The notes beneath the pieces were generated by a model. The model had not been told where the DNA came from, did no database searches, and saw only the letters and a program-made list of their open reading frames with translations. Positions 9,595 to 18,973 of a stretch of DNA of 64,000 nt are shown piece by piece. The position numbers and the translations under genes are program-made. The stretch is from Pseudomonas abietaniphila (GTDB lineage Bacteria; Pseudomonadota; Gammaproteobacteria; Pseudomonadales; Pseudomonadaceae), in contig NZ_CP155619.1 of NCBI RefSeq assembly GCF_039697315.1, forward strand, positions 1,302,001 to 1,366,000, in the 5' to 3' direction. Numbering within the stretch: the first letter of the stretch is position 1; each line of letters begins with the position of its first letter.

Positions 9595-9748
9595 GAGGCT
9601 TTCCTTGTCGACGGTTGAAATTCACCCTCAATGACTTAGCGCACTGACCGGGACACGCATTTATTAATTGTCACAATGTCTGAATTTCCATCCGTCACTA
9701 TCCATGCATACTTGCCCGAGTTTTCCCGCCCAGCCCCCGGAATCCCGT

Positions 9749-10264
9749 ATGCCACGCCACCTGATCAAGCGGTACATGCCCGATCCGAACAGCATCCGGG
9801 AACACAAATCCTTACGCTTTCTTGGCCGCCTGCTGCATGACCCTAACCTCTGGCACCTGAATCGGCACTCGGTTGCGAGGGCCATGGGCATTGGCTTGTT
9901 TGCTGCGTTGATGCCAATGCCCCTGCAGATGTTGCTGGCCGCGGTGCTGGCCATTCGCGTGCGCGCCAACCTGCCGATTGCGGTCAGTCTGTGCTGGCTG
10001 ACCAACCCGCTGACGATGCCGCCGGTGTTCTATTGCACTTATAAGATTGGTGCGCTGCTGATGGGTTTGCCGCCGCGCAGTTTTCCGGACGAGATGAGCT
10101 GGGACTGGATCAGCGGTCAGCTGTCGACGTTGTGGCAGCCGTTTTTGCTGGGGTCAATGGTGGCGGGCGTGGTGCTGGGCGTGGCGGGGTATTTCGGGAC
10201 GATGGCGTATTGGCGATGGTGGGTCGGGCGGCAGTGGAAGCGCCGCAAGGCAGAGCGTCGCTAG
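9749..10264 (+). CDS. DUF2062 domain-containing membrane protein
   Basis: About 171 aa starting MPRHLIKRYMPD. The N-terminal part (EHKSLRFLGRLLHDPNLWHLNR, then a hydrophobic stretch with GIGLFAALMPMPLQMLLAAV) and the central WLTNPLTMPPVFY motif define DUF2062, a family of small inner-membrane proteins of unknown role. Two or three membrane helices are likely, with a basic C-terminus (RQWKRRKAERR). The in-frame ATG at 9668 would add 27 residues with no family match, so 9749 is preferred. It is transcribed away from comEC. Confidence 0.85.
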   Translation: MPRHLIKRYMPDPNSIREHKSLRFLGRLLHDPNLWHLNRHSVARAMGIGLFAALMPMPLQMLLAAVLAIRVRANLPIAVSLCWLTNPLTMPPVFYCTYKIGALLMGLPPRSFPDEMSWDWISGQLSTLWQPFLLGSMVAGVVLGVAGYFGTMAYWRWWVGRQWKRRKAERR

Positions 10265-10286
10265 CATAAACGCGGGGAAACACGAC

Positions 10287-10422
10287 GGTGGGAGTGAGCT
10301 TGCTCGCGAAAGCGGATTGGCTGGCACCGTTAATGGGACAGATGTACTGGCCGCTTCATCGCGATGCCGCCCAGACCAGGCTCACTTCCACAGGAGCGAG
10401 CCTGGCTGGTAAAGCGATCGGG
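10287..10422. repeat. Degraded REP-type sequence behind the DUF2062 gene
   Basis: A half-REP of the GGTGGGAGTGAGCTTGCTCG class begins at 10287. A weaker, diverged counterpart (CACTTCCACAGGAGCGAGCC) follows at about 10383. The stretch lies between convergent genes and has no coding support. Confidence 0.6.
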
Positions 10423-11202
10423 TTATTGCCGCATCCCGCGACCACTCACCAGCAACCGCGCACAGCCCAGGTACAAGACGATGGTCGCTACGACCATGAA
10501 CGTCAGGGCGATGCTGATCTTGATGTCGGACACACCCAGAATCCCGAAACGGAACGCGTTGACCATGTGCAGCACCGGGTTGGCCAGCGAAACGGTCTGC
10601 CAGAACGGTGGCAACAGGTTGATTGAGTAGAACACCCCGCCCAGGTAGGTCAGTGGTGTCAGCACGAAGGTCGGGATGATTGAGATGTCGTCGAAGTTGC
10701 GGGCGAAGACGGCGTTGATGAACCCCAGCAGCGAGAAAATCGTTGCTGTCAGCACGACCACCACAATCGTCACACCCAAATGGTGCACCTGCAGGTCGGT
10801 GAAGAACATCGACAGGAGGGTCACGATGACGCCCACCATCAGGCCACGCAGCATGCCGCCCAGGGTAAAACCGATCAGGATGGTGTGCGGGGACACCGGT
10901 GAGACCATCAGCTCTTCGATCGAACGCTGGAACTTCGCGCCGAAGAAGCTGGAGACGACGTTGCCGTAGGAGTTGGTGATCACTGACATCATGATCAGGC
11001 CCGGCACGATGTACTGCATGTAGGTGAACCCACCCATGTCGCCGATCTGGCGACCGATGAGGTTACCGAAGATCACGAAGTACAGGACCATGGTGATCGC
11101 TGGCGGCAGAAGCGTCTGCGGCCAGATCCGCATGAAGCGACGGACTTCGCGATAGACAATGGTGTTCATCGCGACCAGGTTGGGGCGCAGCTCCGAACTC
11201 AT
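10423..11202 (-). CDS. ABC-2 type transporter permease (YadH-like)
   Basis: A 259-aa polytopic membrane protein with about six helices. It contains the ABC-2 family signature region YLGGVFYSINLLPPFWQ near residues 190-205, just before the last helices. It pairs with the ATPase encoded directly upstream, sharing a 4-bp overlap (11199-11202). YadG/YadH-type exporters are common and their substrate is not known. No accessory fusion protein lies beside the pair. Confidence 0.92.
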   Translation of the reverse strand: MSSELRPNLVAMNTIVYREVRRFMRIWPQTLLPPAITMVLYFVIFGNLIGRQIGDMGGFTYMQYIVPGLIMMSVITNSYGNVVSSFFGAKFQRSIEELMVSPVSPHTILIGFTLGGMLRGLMVGVIVTLLSMFFTDLQVHHLGVTIVVVVLTATIFSLLGFINAVFARNFDDISIIPTFVLTPLTYLGGVFYSINLLPPFWQTVSLANPVLHMVNAFRFGILGVSDIKISIALTFMVVATIVLYLGCARLLVSGRGMRQ

Positions 11203-12131
11203 ACCGCCACCTTCGACAGATTTTTTTCGACCAGACCCACGAACAGCTCCTCGAGGCGGTTGGTTTTATTGCGCAGGCTCAGCACCTGAACGTTCTGCAA
11301 CGCCAGTTGACCGAACAGCGCCGTGATGCCGATGGTTTTATCGACCTGCACTTCCAGCGTGTGGCTGTCCACAAGCCGCGACGGATATCCGGCCAGTTGC
11401 GGCGCGGTCTGCATCGGGTCCTTCAGGTCCAGCAGGAAGGTCTCGACGTGCAGCTTGTTCAGCAGCGTCTTCATGCCGGTGTTTTCGATGATTGTGCCGT
11501 GGTCGATGATGCCGATGTTGCGGCACAGCTGCTCAGCCTCTTCCAGGTAATGCGTGGTGAGGATGATGGTGATGCCTTTCTGGTTCAGCTCGGTGAGGAA
11601 GGTCCACATCGAACGACGCAGTTCGATGTCGACGCCCGCCGTCGGCTCGTCAAGGATCAACAGGCGCGGCTCATGAATCAGTGCGCGGGCAATCATCAGA
11701 CGACGCTTCATGCCGCCCGACAACGAACGCGACGGCACGCTGCGTTTGTCCCACAGTCCCAATTGCGTCAGGTACTGCTCGGCGCGTTCCTTGGCGATCT
11801 TCGGCGGGATGCCGTAGTAACCGGCCTGGGTCACCACGATGTCGAAGGTCTTTTCGAACTGGTTGAAGTTGAACTCCTGCGGCACCACACCGATCGAGCG
11901 CTTGAGTTGCGCCGGGTTGCGATCAAGGTCGTTGCCGAAGATGTTCACCGTCCCCGTGGTCTTGTTGACCAGGGTGGAGATGATGCCGATGGTGGTGGAT
12001 TTGCCGGCACCGTTAGGGCCGAGCAACGCGAAGAAATCACCCTCGGCGACGTCCAGATCGATACCCTTCAGGGCCTGGAAACCGTTGCCGTAGGTCTTGG
12101 TTAGCTGCCGGATGGACAGAGCTGAACTCAT
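11199..12131 (-). CDS. ABC transporter ATP-binding protein (YadG-like)
   Basis: A 310-aa ATPase of the ABC-2 export class. Walker A is GPNGAGKST at 38-46, the signature LSGGMKRR starts at 138, and Walker B is LLILDEPTAGVD at 158-169. It supplies energy to the overlapping permease gene. I start at 12131 (MSSALSIRQL), where family similarity begins; the frame stays open for 44 more codons upstream but that part is unlike the family. No clear Shine-Dalgarno is visible before either start. Confidence 0.92.
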   Translation of the reverse strand: MSSALSIRQLTKTYGNGFQALKGIDLDVAEGDFFALLGPNGAGKSTTIGIISTLVNKTTGTVNIFGNDLDRNPAQLKRSIGVVPQEFNFNQFEKTFDIVVTQAGYYGIPPKIAKERAEQYLTQLGLWDKRSVPSRSLSGGMKRRLMIARALIHEPRLLILDEPTAGVDIELRRSMWTFLTELNQKGITIILTTHYLEEAEQLCRNIGIIDHGTIIENTGMKTLLNKLHVETFLLDLKDPMQTAPQLAGYPSRLVDSHTLEVQVDKTIGITALFGQLALQNVQVLSLRNKTNRLEELFVGLVEKNLSKVAV

Positions 12132-12334
12132 GACTGAAAACACACCAATAAAAGGGAAAAAGGAGAAATAACCGAATACAAAAGCGTGATCGCCACACCG
12201 GTCTCGGTGTCGAAAAACGTCTACCTCTGAAACAAACTGTTGCAGACGCGGCGCACTCGGCAATGTTGCTTGCCGACGCCGCGCAAGTACAGCGAAGTCT
12301 ATTGATAGTAGTTATTAATCTAACGCTGTCAGCT

Positions 12335-12958
12335 TCATGTGAGCTCGGTCATCACCGCGGTCCGATAGGCCGGACGCTGTTGCAAACGCTCGTACCAGGC
12401 TTTGAGGTGGGGCAGGTCCATGCGTTCAATCGGCATTTCGAACCAGGCGTAGATAAAGCTGCCGAGGGGAATATCGCCCGCTCCGAATGCCTCGCCCGAC
12501 AGATAGGGCTGACCCGCCAGTGCCTGGTCGACGATGCGCAACAGCCCTTCAACCGCAGCCTTTGCCGCATTGATCTGCGCCCAGTCCTGCTGCTCGGCCG
12601 GTGTGCGCAACACACCCCAGAACACGGTTTTGAAAGGCGCGGCGAACGTCGACGTGGTCCAGTCCATCCATTTGTCTTGCCGGGCGCGCGCTTGAGGGCT
12701 GGCCGGGCAAAGGGCCGAGTCCGGCGCGTACTGGGCCACCAGGTAACGGACGATGGCGTTGGACTCCCACAGCACGAAGTCGCCGTCTTCGATCATCGGC
12801 ACCACACCGTTGGGGTTTTTGGCCAGGTACTCAGGCTGATTGTTGAGACCGAACGCACCGCCTGCGTTGATCGCCTCATACGCCAGCCCTAACTCTTCTG
12901 CGACCCACAACGCCTTGCGGACGTTGGACGAATTCTTGCGGCCCCAGATCTTCAACAT
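12335..12958 (-). CDS. Glutathione S-transferase family protein
   Basis: A 207-aa two-domain GST. The N-terminal thioredoxin fold starts MLKIWGRKNSSNVRKALW, where the SS pair offers the activating hydroxyl; NPNGVVPMIEDG is the cis-Pro region and WESNAIVRYL is the Glu-Ser glutathione-binding motif (about 64-73). The helical C-terminal domain follows. A good ribosome site (AGGAGA) precedes the ATG. The electrophile substrate is unknown. The gene is divergent from fadE. Confidence 0.9.
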   Translation of the reverse strand: MLKIWGRKNSSNVRKALWVAEELGLAYEAINAGGAFGLNNQPEYLAKNPNGVVPMIEDGDFVLWESNAIVRYLVAQYAPDSALCPASPQARARQDKWMDWTTSTFAAPFKTVFWGVLRTPAEQQDWAQINAAKAAVEGLLRIVDQALAGQPYLSGEAFGAGDIPLGSFIYAWFEMPIERMDLPHLKAWYERLQQRPAYRTAVMTELT

Positions 12959-13193
12959 GGTGCGTATTCTCCTGTGCGCGACCTCGCGGGTCGTTGATCA
13001 ACGGGATTAGTGGCATATGCCTGTGGGTCGCCAGTCTACCCCGAGATGCGGGTGTTCGAGCCACAACTTCACGCGCATCGGCCAGCCCTCGAACTCCCAT
13101 GACAGCGTGGGGTCACTATCGATGCGCGGGCCAGAGCGATTTGCCCGCCTTTTCGATGGCGCTCACGTTCGCCATCCTCATGGAGGGCTGTTT

Positions 13194-15638
13194 ATGCTGT
13201 TGTTGTGGATCGTGGTTCTGGTGATCGGCGTGGCCTGGCTGGCCCATCGGCGTGTCGCCTCCTTCCCTGCCCTGGGCATCGTGGCGGTGTATCTGTTGGC
13301 GATGGGGGCGTTCAGTCATGCTCACGGCTGGATGATCATCCCGTGGGCACTCTGGTTGGCCGTGGCACTGCCATTGGCCTTGCCTGACCTGCGCCGCAAA
13401 CATTTCAGTGCGCCAATGTTCGCCTGGTTTCAGAAGGTTCTGCCGCCGATGTCGGAAACCGAGCGCGACGCCATCGACGCCGGGACGGTCTGGTGGGATG
13501 GCGAGCTGTTCAGCGGCCGGCCTGACTGGAACACCCTGCTGAGCTATCCGAAAAGCCAGTTGACCGAAGAAGAACAGGCCTTTCTCGACGGCCCGACCGA
13601 GCAGCTCTGCGCCATGGTCAGCGACTGGGAAATTGGTCAGGCCATGGACCTGCCGCCCGAGGCCTGGGCGCACATCAAGGAACACAGTTTCTTCGCTCTG
13701 ATCATTCCGAAGGAATATGGCGGCAAGGGTTTCTCGGCCTACGCCCACTCGCAGGTCGCGATGAAACTGGCGACCCGCAGCGGCGACTTGGCGTCTACGG
13801 TCATGGTGCCCAACTCACTGGGTCCTGCCGAACTGCTGTTGCATTACGGCACCGATAAACAGCGCAATCACTACCTGCCACGCCTGGCCCGTGGCGATGA
13901 CATTCCCTGCTTCGCGTTGACCGGCCCCCTGGCGGGTTCGGACGCAGGCGCGATGCCCGACACCGGGATCATCTGCAAAGGCGAGTGGGAGGGTCAGGAA
14001 GTCATCGGCCTGCGCCTGAACTGGGAAAAACGCTACATCACCCTGGGACCGGTCGCGACCCTGCTCGGCCTGGCCTTCAAGGCGTACGATCCTGAGCATT
14101 TGCTGGGCGAAGAAGAGGATCTGGGCATCAGCCTCGCGTTGATTCCAACCGACACCCCAGGCGTGGAAATCGGCCGTCGCCACCTGCCGCTGGGCGCTGC
14201 CTTCATGAACGGCCCCAACGCCGGCAAGGACGTGTTTATCCCGCTTGAGTACCTGATCGGTGGTCAGGACATGCTCGGCAAGGGCTGGATGATGCTGATG
14301 AACTGCCTGTCGGTAGGCCGTTCGATTTCCCTGCCGGCGGTGGGCACGGGTGCTGCGAAATACACCAGTCTGGTCACGGGTCAGTACACGCAGATTCGCG
14401 AGCAATTCAACGTGCCGCTCGCCGCGTTCGAGGGCATTCAGGAGTCACTGGCGCGCATCGGCGGTAATGCGTGGCTGATGGACAGTGCGCGCATGTTGAC
14501 CGCCAACGCCGTGGACCTCGGGGAAAAGCCGTCGGTGCTCTCGGCTATCCTCAAATACCACCTCACCGAGCGTGGCCGCGAGTGCATCACCCATGCGATG
14601 GACGTGCACGGTGGCAAGGGCATCATCATGGGCCCGAACAATTACCTGGGTCGCTCGTGGCAAGGGGCGCCGATCTTCATCACCGTGGAAGGCGCGAACA
14701 TCCTGTCGCGCAACCTGATGATCTTCGGCCAGGGCGCGATCCGCTGCCATCCGTTCGTGCTCAAGGAAATGGCCCTCGCCGGGCGTGAGGACAAGGAGCG
14801 CGCCGTCGTCGAGTTCGATGATCTGTTGCTGCAACACATCGGCTTCGCGGTTCGCAACGCGGCCAGCACGCTGGTACTCAACCTGGGCCTCGGTCACTTC
14901 GAGCACATGCCGGGGGATCGCCTGAGTCAGGGGTATTTCCGCGCCCTGAATCGTCAGGCCGCCGCGTTCGCGATGCTCGCCGACTTGAGCATGATGCTGC
15001 TGGGCGGCGAGCTGAAACGACGCGAGCGTCTGTCGGCGCGCCTGGGCGATGTGTTGAGCCACCTGTACCTGGCGTCCGCCGCGCTCAAGCGCTTCCACGA
15101 CCTGGATTATCCAGAGTCGCTGGTTCCGCTGTTTCGCTGGTCCATGGAAGAAGCGCTGGGTGAATCGGAGCGGGCGCTGGACGAACTGCTCAGCAACTTC
15201 CCGAACCGAGTGCTCGGCGCGCTGTTGCGGGTCATCGTGTTCCCGTTGGGTCGTCGTCACAAAGGTCCGTCGGATGCACTGGATGCTCAAGTCGCCGAGA
15301 TCCTCGGCCGTGGCAAGGGTGATCCGGCGCTGGAATCAGTGCTTGCCGGTTGCTATCGCCCGATGTCGGAAAGCGACCCAGTGGGAGCGTTGCAACATGC
15401 AGCGGACCTGCTGACCGGCGCAAAGACGCTGCACGGCAAGCTGCATCACGGGCTCAAGAGCGGTCAGGTGAAAGCTGCGGGCGGCGAGCATGTCATCGAT
15501 GCGGCGTTGAACGCAGGCGTGCTGCAACCCGCCGAAGCCGAGAAACTGCGCACGGCGGAAGCGGCGCGTCGGAAAGTGATCGACGTGGATGATTTTGATA
15601 AGGAAGAACTGAAACCAGCGGAAGGCAAGGTCCGGTAA
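13194..15638 (+). CDS. fadE: Acyl-CoA dehydrogenase FadE
   Basis: Flavoprotein for the first step of fatty-acid beta-oxidation. The 814 aa equal E. coli FadE in length. Two hydrophobic N-terminal segments (MLLLWIVVLVIGVAWLA and an ALGIVAVYLLAMGAF region) are followed by the acyl-CoA dehydrogenase domains (CFALTGPLAGSDAGAM binds FAD and substrate; GGKGIIMGPNNYLGR lies in the C-terminal helical domain) and a FadE-type C-terminal extension. The ATG at 13194 has GGAGGG 6 bp upstream; the frame is open from 13017, but those 59 residues are non-hydrophobic and unlike FadE, so they are excluded. Confidence 0.95.
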   Translation: MLLLWIVVLVIGVAWLAHRRVASFPALGIVAVYLLAMGAFSHAHGWMIIPWALWLAVALPLALPDLRRKHFSAPMFAWFQKVLPPMSETERDAIDAGTVWWDGELFSGRPDWNTLLSYPKSQLTEEEQAFLDGPTEQLCAMVSDWEIGQAMDLPPEAWAHIKEHSFFALIIPKEYGGKGFSAYAHSQVAMKLATRSGDLASTVMVPNSLGPAELLLHYGTDKQRNHYLPRLARGDDIPCFALTGPLAGSDAGAMPDTGIICKGEWEGQEVIGLRLNWEKRYITLGPVATLLGLAFKAYDPEHLLGEEEDLGISLALIPTDTPGVEIGRRHLPLGAAFMNGPNAGKDVFIPLEYLIGGQDMLGKGWMMLMNCLSVGRSISLPAVGTGAAKYTSLVTGQYTQIREQFNVPLAAFEGIQESLARIGGNAWLMDSARMLTANAVDLGEKPSVLSAILKYHLTERGRECITHAMDVHGGKGIIMGPNNYLGRSWQGAPIFITVEGANILSRNLMIFGQGAIRCHPFVLKEMALAGREDKERAVVEFDDLLLQHIGFAVRNAASTLVLNLGLGHFEHMPGDRLSQGYFRALNRQAAAFAMLADLSMMLLGGELKRRERLSARLGDVLSHLYLASAALKRFHDLDYPESLVPLFRWSMEEALGESERALDELLSNFPNRVLGALLRVIVFPLGRRHKGPSDALDAQVAEILGRGKGDPALESVLAGCYRPMSESDPVGALQHAADLLTGAKTLHGKLHHGLKSGQVKAAGGEHVIDAALNAGVLQPAEAEKLRTAEAARRKVIDVDDFDKEELKPAEGKVR

Positions 15639-15647
15639 CGGCCGAAT

Positions 15648-15797
15648 TGTAGGAGCGAGGCTTGTCCCGCGATCGGCGACGCAGTCGTCGTAAAACTCGT
15701 GCTATGCGGTATCCTCGATGACCGCGTCATCCGGTTTTACTGCCGCTGCGCGTCAGATCGTCCGGATGCGGCCCAGACACAAGCCACGCTCCTACAA
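15648..15797. repeat. REP pair (REPIN-like) of the GGCTTGTCCCGCG class
   Basis: Two inverted REP sequences, TGTAGGAGCGAGGCTTGTCC at 15649 and its near-complement ending CACGCTCCTACA at 15796, flank about 100 bp with a further internal palindrome. A single copy of the same class occurs at 51125. Confidence 0.8.
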
Positions 15798-15898
15798 AGT
15801 GAGAGTGATGTTCACCTGGCCCAACGCTCTAGCCTGCACTTCCCCGCAACCTGTCCTACACTCCCCCGTAACAACAAGAAAACACCAGGGGACGCATC

Positions 15899-16102
15899 AT
15901 GATCGATCACCGCATGACTCATCGCTGCCTGCTTGCTGAAATCGCCTCGGGGGAGGACCTTCACAGCGGCAAACCCACACAGACCCTGCAGACGCTGATA
16001 CTCATCGGCTTCATCACCTGCCAACCGAGTCACGACCGCAGCTTTTCTCACCTCGCCTTGACCGAAGCCGGGCACCGTTACCTGGCCGGCTTATGGCATT
16101 GA
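15899..16102 (+). CDS. Small hypothetical protein, 67 aa
   Basis: Begins ATGATCGATCACCGCATGAC with AGGGGA 6 bp upstream, which supports translation. The product (MIDHRMTHRCLLAEIA...) has no motif I recognise. The C-terminal half (FSHLALTEAGHRYLAGLWH) looks like the wing of a small winged-helix fold, but that is only an impression. P. aeruginosa, as I recall, also has a small hypothetical gene between fadE and the next gene, so this may be a conserved small protein. It could still be a chance reading frame. Confidence 0.55.
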   Translation: MIDHRMTHRCLLAEIASGEDLHSGKPTQTLQTLILIGFITCQPSHDRSFSHLALTEAGHRYLAGLWH

Positions 16103-16221
16103 TCTGACGTCCGGTCGACAGACGCGTCCAGCCCTGTCGACCACCAGTCCTCATTGGGGTATCGGTCACCGCCGCCGGGATCTATACTCCCGCGCCTGTT
16201 TTTGTCTCTGAGGACTTCATC

Positions 16222-16632
16222 ATGGCCGACGCCAATCTCGACCGCACTCTCAACCTGCTGGCGCACCTGCGCGGCATTCTGGTCGCGCTCGGTGAAGCCG
16301 AACAGGTTCCCGAAGAAAGTCATGCGCTGTTTCTGGAGCGCTACGACGAGCTGATGTTGCTGCTGCCGGTGGAGCCCATCGAAAGCCAGTATCTGGGTCA
16401 GGACCTGCTCTGTCAGGTGATCCAGCGTTATCCACAAATCGCTCATCTGGTGCCACGCGACCTGCTCTGGTACTTCGGCGGCGACTGCCTGCATTTCATG
16501 CCCGACGAAGAAATCGACCTGTACACCGCGCTGGAAGAGCGCCGCTTCGAGGCCGAGGAGAATGAAGAACCGTTCGACTGGGACCAGGAAAAGCAGCTGC
16601 TGGCGATGGGTCAGGATGGCCCTCGACACTGA
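16222..16632 (+). CDS. PA2817-like conserved hypothetical protein
   Basis: A 136-aa acidic soluble protein with mixed helix and no signal peptide. The sequence (MADANLDRTLNLLAHLRGIL..., WYFGGDCLHFMPDEEIDLYTALEE) matches, from memory, a protein family conserved in Pseudomonas next to fadE. The function is unknown. GAGGA lies 9 bp before the ATG. Confidence 0.85.
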   Translation: MADANLDRTLNLLAHLRGILVALGEAEQVPEESHALFLERYDELMLLLPVEPIESQYLGQDLLCQVIQRYPQIAHLVPRDLLWYFGGDCLHFMPDEEIDLYTALEERRFEAEENEEPFDWDQEKQLLAMGQDGPRH

Positions 16633-16750
16633 GTCACCGTGAATGGAAGTCGCGGGCACAGGACGCACTCGTCGCCTGAGCCCGCGACTCGCTTCGCCCC
16701 TCAAAGATCAACTTCTCTGATCTTAACTACGCGTTAAATGCATTGTTTTT

Positions 16751-16763
16751 ATAATTAGCTTAG
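16751..16763 (+). promoter_or_regulatory. Shared AT-rich motif ATAATTAGCTTAG upstream of the LLM monooxygenase
   Basis: This 13-mer occurs 115 bp before the flavin monooxygenase start. An exact copy, in the same orientation relative to its gene, lies 81 bp before the class II aldolase gene (18932-18944 on the minus strand). It sits in an A+T-rich patch that contrasts with the GC-rich surroundings. A regulator site, for example for the LysR protein in this block, is an inference. Confidence 0.5.
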
Positions 16764-16878
16764 CGCCAAATCGAATTTCACAGCGCTGCCTCATGCCCTT
16801 ATGTTGCTGACTCGACACGCGCAAATGCTCCGCGCGCCCTCGATTGATCCAGACGACTGTCAACATAAGGAATTGCCC

Positions 16879-17967
16879 ATGAGCGTTGAATTCATCGGCT
16901 ACATCGCCACGCAACCTTTCTCGGAAATTCACCCGCGCAGCGGTCAGCCGGTTCAGCCGCAATACGTTGAACAGGTCGCACGCGCCCATGAAGAAGCAGG
17001 CTTCGACCGCGCGCTGGTGGCTTACCACTCGGACAGCCCGGACAGCGCGTTCGTGGCCGCTTACGCCGCCAGCGTGACGACGAAACTGAAATTCCTGATT
17101 GCTCACCGCCCCGGCTTCATTTCCCCTACGGTCGCCGCGCGGCAATTGGCGACCCTGGACGTCTTCAACGGTGGCCGCACAGCCGTGCACATCATTACCG
17201 GTGGCGATGACCAGGAGCTGCGGGCGGACGGCAGCTTTATCGGCAAGGACGAGCGTTATGCGCGTACCGATGAATACCTGAGCGTTGTGCGCCAGGAGTG
17301 GACGGCGGAAAAACCCTTCGATCATCACGGCACCTATTACCAGTTCGAGGGCGCTCATTCGCAGGTGAAGTCGCCACAGAAGCCACACATTCCACTGTAT
17401 TTCGGGGGCGCCTCGCAGGCAGCCCTTGAGGTCGCGGGGAAACACGCCGATGTGTATGCCTTGTGGGGCGAGACCTACGAACAGGTCAGGGACATCGTCA
17501 AACAGGTTCGCGCCGAGGCGGCGAAGCACGGGCGTACCGTCCGTTTCAGCCTGTCGCTGCGACCCATTCTGGCCGAGACCGAAGAAAAGGCCTGGGCCCG
17601 CGCCGACAGTATTCTGGAACGCGCGAAGTCATTGGCACAGGCCTCGGGTTTTGAGCGTCGCGAGCCGCCCAATGAAGGATCGAAACGTTTGCTGGAAGCC
17701 GCCGCCAAGGGCTCGCGCCTGGACAAACGTCTGTGGACCGGCATTGCGGGCCTGCTGGGCGCGAAAGGCAATTCGACGTCGCTGGTGGGCACGCCGGAAC
17801 AGGTGGCTGAAGCCCTGCTCGATTACTACGACCTGGGGATCACCACCTTCCTGATCCGTGGCTTTGACCCGCTGGAAGATGCCATTGACTACGGCAAGAG
17901 ACTGATCCCGCTGACCCGCGAACTCGTTGCCAAACGTGAGCAAGAGAAGAACGAAAAGGTGGCGTAA
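16879..17967 (+). CDS. SsuD-like FMNH2-dependent monooxygenase (LLM class)
   Basis: A 362-aa luciferase-like TIM-barrel enzyme. The order of motifs (LIAHRPGFISPTVAARQLATLD, then GGRTAVHIITGG, then DERYARTDEYL and HIPLYFGGAS) is that of the alkanesulfonate monooxygenase SsuD group, which releases sulfite from sulfonates using reduced FMN from a separate reductase. The exact substrate is not readable. I chose the ATG at 16879 with AAGGAA upstream; the frame is open from 16801, but that piece is unlike the family. No flavin reductase or ABC permease is adjacent. It opens the organosulfur block. Confidence 0.88.
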   Translation: MSVEFIGYIATQPFSEIHPRSGQPVQPQYVEQVARAHEEAGFDRALVAYHSDSPDSAFVAAYAASVTTKLKFLIAHRPGFISPTVAARQLATLDVFNGGRTAVHIITGGDDQELRADGSFIGKDERYARTDEYLSVVRQEWTAEKPFDHHGTYYQFEGAHSQVKSPQKPHIPLYFGGASQAALEVAGKHADVYALWGETYEQVRDIVKQVRAEAAKHGRTVRFSLSLRPILAETEEKAWARADSILERAKSLAQASGFERREPPNEGSKRLLEAAAKGSRLDKRLWTGIAGLLGAKGNSTSLVGTPEQVAEALLDYYDLGITTFLIRGFDPLEDAIDYGKRLIPLTRELVAKREQEKNEKVA

Positions 17968-17994
17968 ACCGTCCAGCGCAGACCCCATCCCCAT

Positions 17995-18020
17995 GTGGGA
18001 GTGAGCAAGCTCACTCCCAC
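17995..18020. terminator. Perfect REP-derived hairpin between convergent genes
   Basis: GTGGGAGTGAGC, loop AA, then the exact complement: a 12-bp perfect stem made from a REP sequence. It lies between the LLM monooxygenase gene and the convergent aldolase gene and could end transcription from both sides, although there is no T-tract. Confidence 0.6.
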
Positions 18021-18049
18021 TGATGCCGCGTTGGCAGAATGGCTAAGCG

Positions 18050-18850
18050 CTATTCCCTGTAACCCGTCCCCTGCCGATCCAGCTCGCGGATCAGCGCATT
18101 CCAGTGCCGTATCACGCCCGGCCCCGTGCCGCTCTTGAACACCTTGGCCTGCTCCTCGACTTTCTTCACCACGTCTTCGGGCGGGAAGATCAATTCGGCG
18201 TGGCCTGCCGCTTGGGCCGCGATCTGGATGTTGCAGGCGTATTCCAGATTGTGCAGTTGCTGAAAGGCGTGTTCGACACTGACGCCCGCCGTGAGCAAGC
18301 CGTGATTGCGCAGGATCATCACGCTCTTGTCGCCCAGATCGGCAACCAGGCGCTCACGCTCTCCCAGATCCTGAGCGATGCCTTCATAACCGTGGTAAGC
18401 CACACGCCCGGAGAAGCTCAGCGAATGCTGGGAGATCAACAGCAACCCGTTCTTCTGCGCCGACACCGCGATGCCATCGCGCGTATGGGTATGCAACACG
18501 GCCAGCAGATCGGGCCGCGCCGCATGAATGGCGCTGTGGATGACGTAACCGGCGTGGTTGATGCCAAGCCCGGTGGGGTCATCGACAATGGTGCCGTCGA
18601 TGTCGACCTTCACCAGATTGGAGGCCGTGATTTCGTCGAACAACAAACCAAAGGCGTTGATCAGGAAATGCTCGTCCGGCCCCGGGACGCGGGCTGAAAA
18701 GTGCGTGTAGATGTGATCCGTCCAACGCTTGAGCGCGGCAATGCGGTAAGCCGCCGCAAGCTTGACCCGCACGTCCCACTCTTCGGGGCTGACCCGATCG
18801 CGTACGTTGTCGACACCGGATGGAACGGGTAACGAACTGACATTGCTCAT
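18050..18850 (-). CDS. Class II aldolase/adducin family protein
   Basis: A 266-aa member of the class II aldolase/adducin fold. The metal-binding histidines appear as HTHT (in AVLHTHTRDG) and again in LRNHGLLTAG; the Glu-type catalytic position of FucA/AraD is not obvious. Family members split or epimerise sugar phosphates, but many have unknown substrates, including those beside sulfur genes. The ATG at 18850 has AGGGAG 6 bp upstream. The gene carries the shared 13-bp motif upstream. A role in handling the carbon skeleton left after desulfonation is only a guess. Confidence 0.85.
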   Translation of the reverse strand: MSNVSSLPVPSGVDNVRDRVSPEEWDVRVKLAAAYRIAALKRWTDHIYTHFSARVPGPDEHFLINAFGLLFDEITASNLVKVDIDGTIVDDPTGLGINHAGYVIHSAIHAARPDLLAVLHTHTRDGIAVSAQKNGLLLISQHSLSFSGRVAYHGYEGIAQDLGERERLVADLGDKSVMILRNHGLLTAGVSVEHAFQQLHNLEYACNIQIAAQAAGHAELIFPPEDVVKKVEEQAKVFKSGTGPGVIRHWNALIRELDRQGTGYRE

Positions 18851-18931
18851 GCATGACTCCCTGTAGGTCTTGAGTAGACGCGTCGAGGGAGCCTATGCGG
18901 GCCCGAAAATGTTTAAAAATCACATTTTCTT

Positions 18932-18944
18932 CTAAGCTAATTAT
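18932..18944 (-). promoter_or_regulatory. Second copy of ATAATTAGCTTAG, upstream of the class II aldolase gene
   Basis: Exact 13-bp match, on the minus strand, to the element at 16751-16763. Both point the same way relative to the downstream gene, at 81 and 115 bp from the start codons. Further poly-A/T runs flank this copy. Confidence 0.5.
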
Positions 18945-18973
18945 CAAATTTTTTTATTATTTGTGCGCCCGTC

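Noticed and set aside
13017..13193. Longer start for fadE
   Set aside because: The 59 extra residues are unlike FadE and 13194 has GGAGGG in front.
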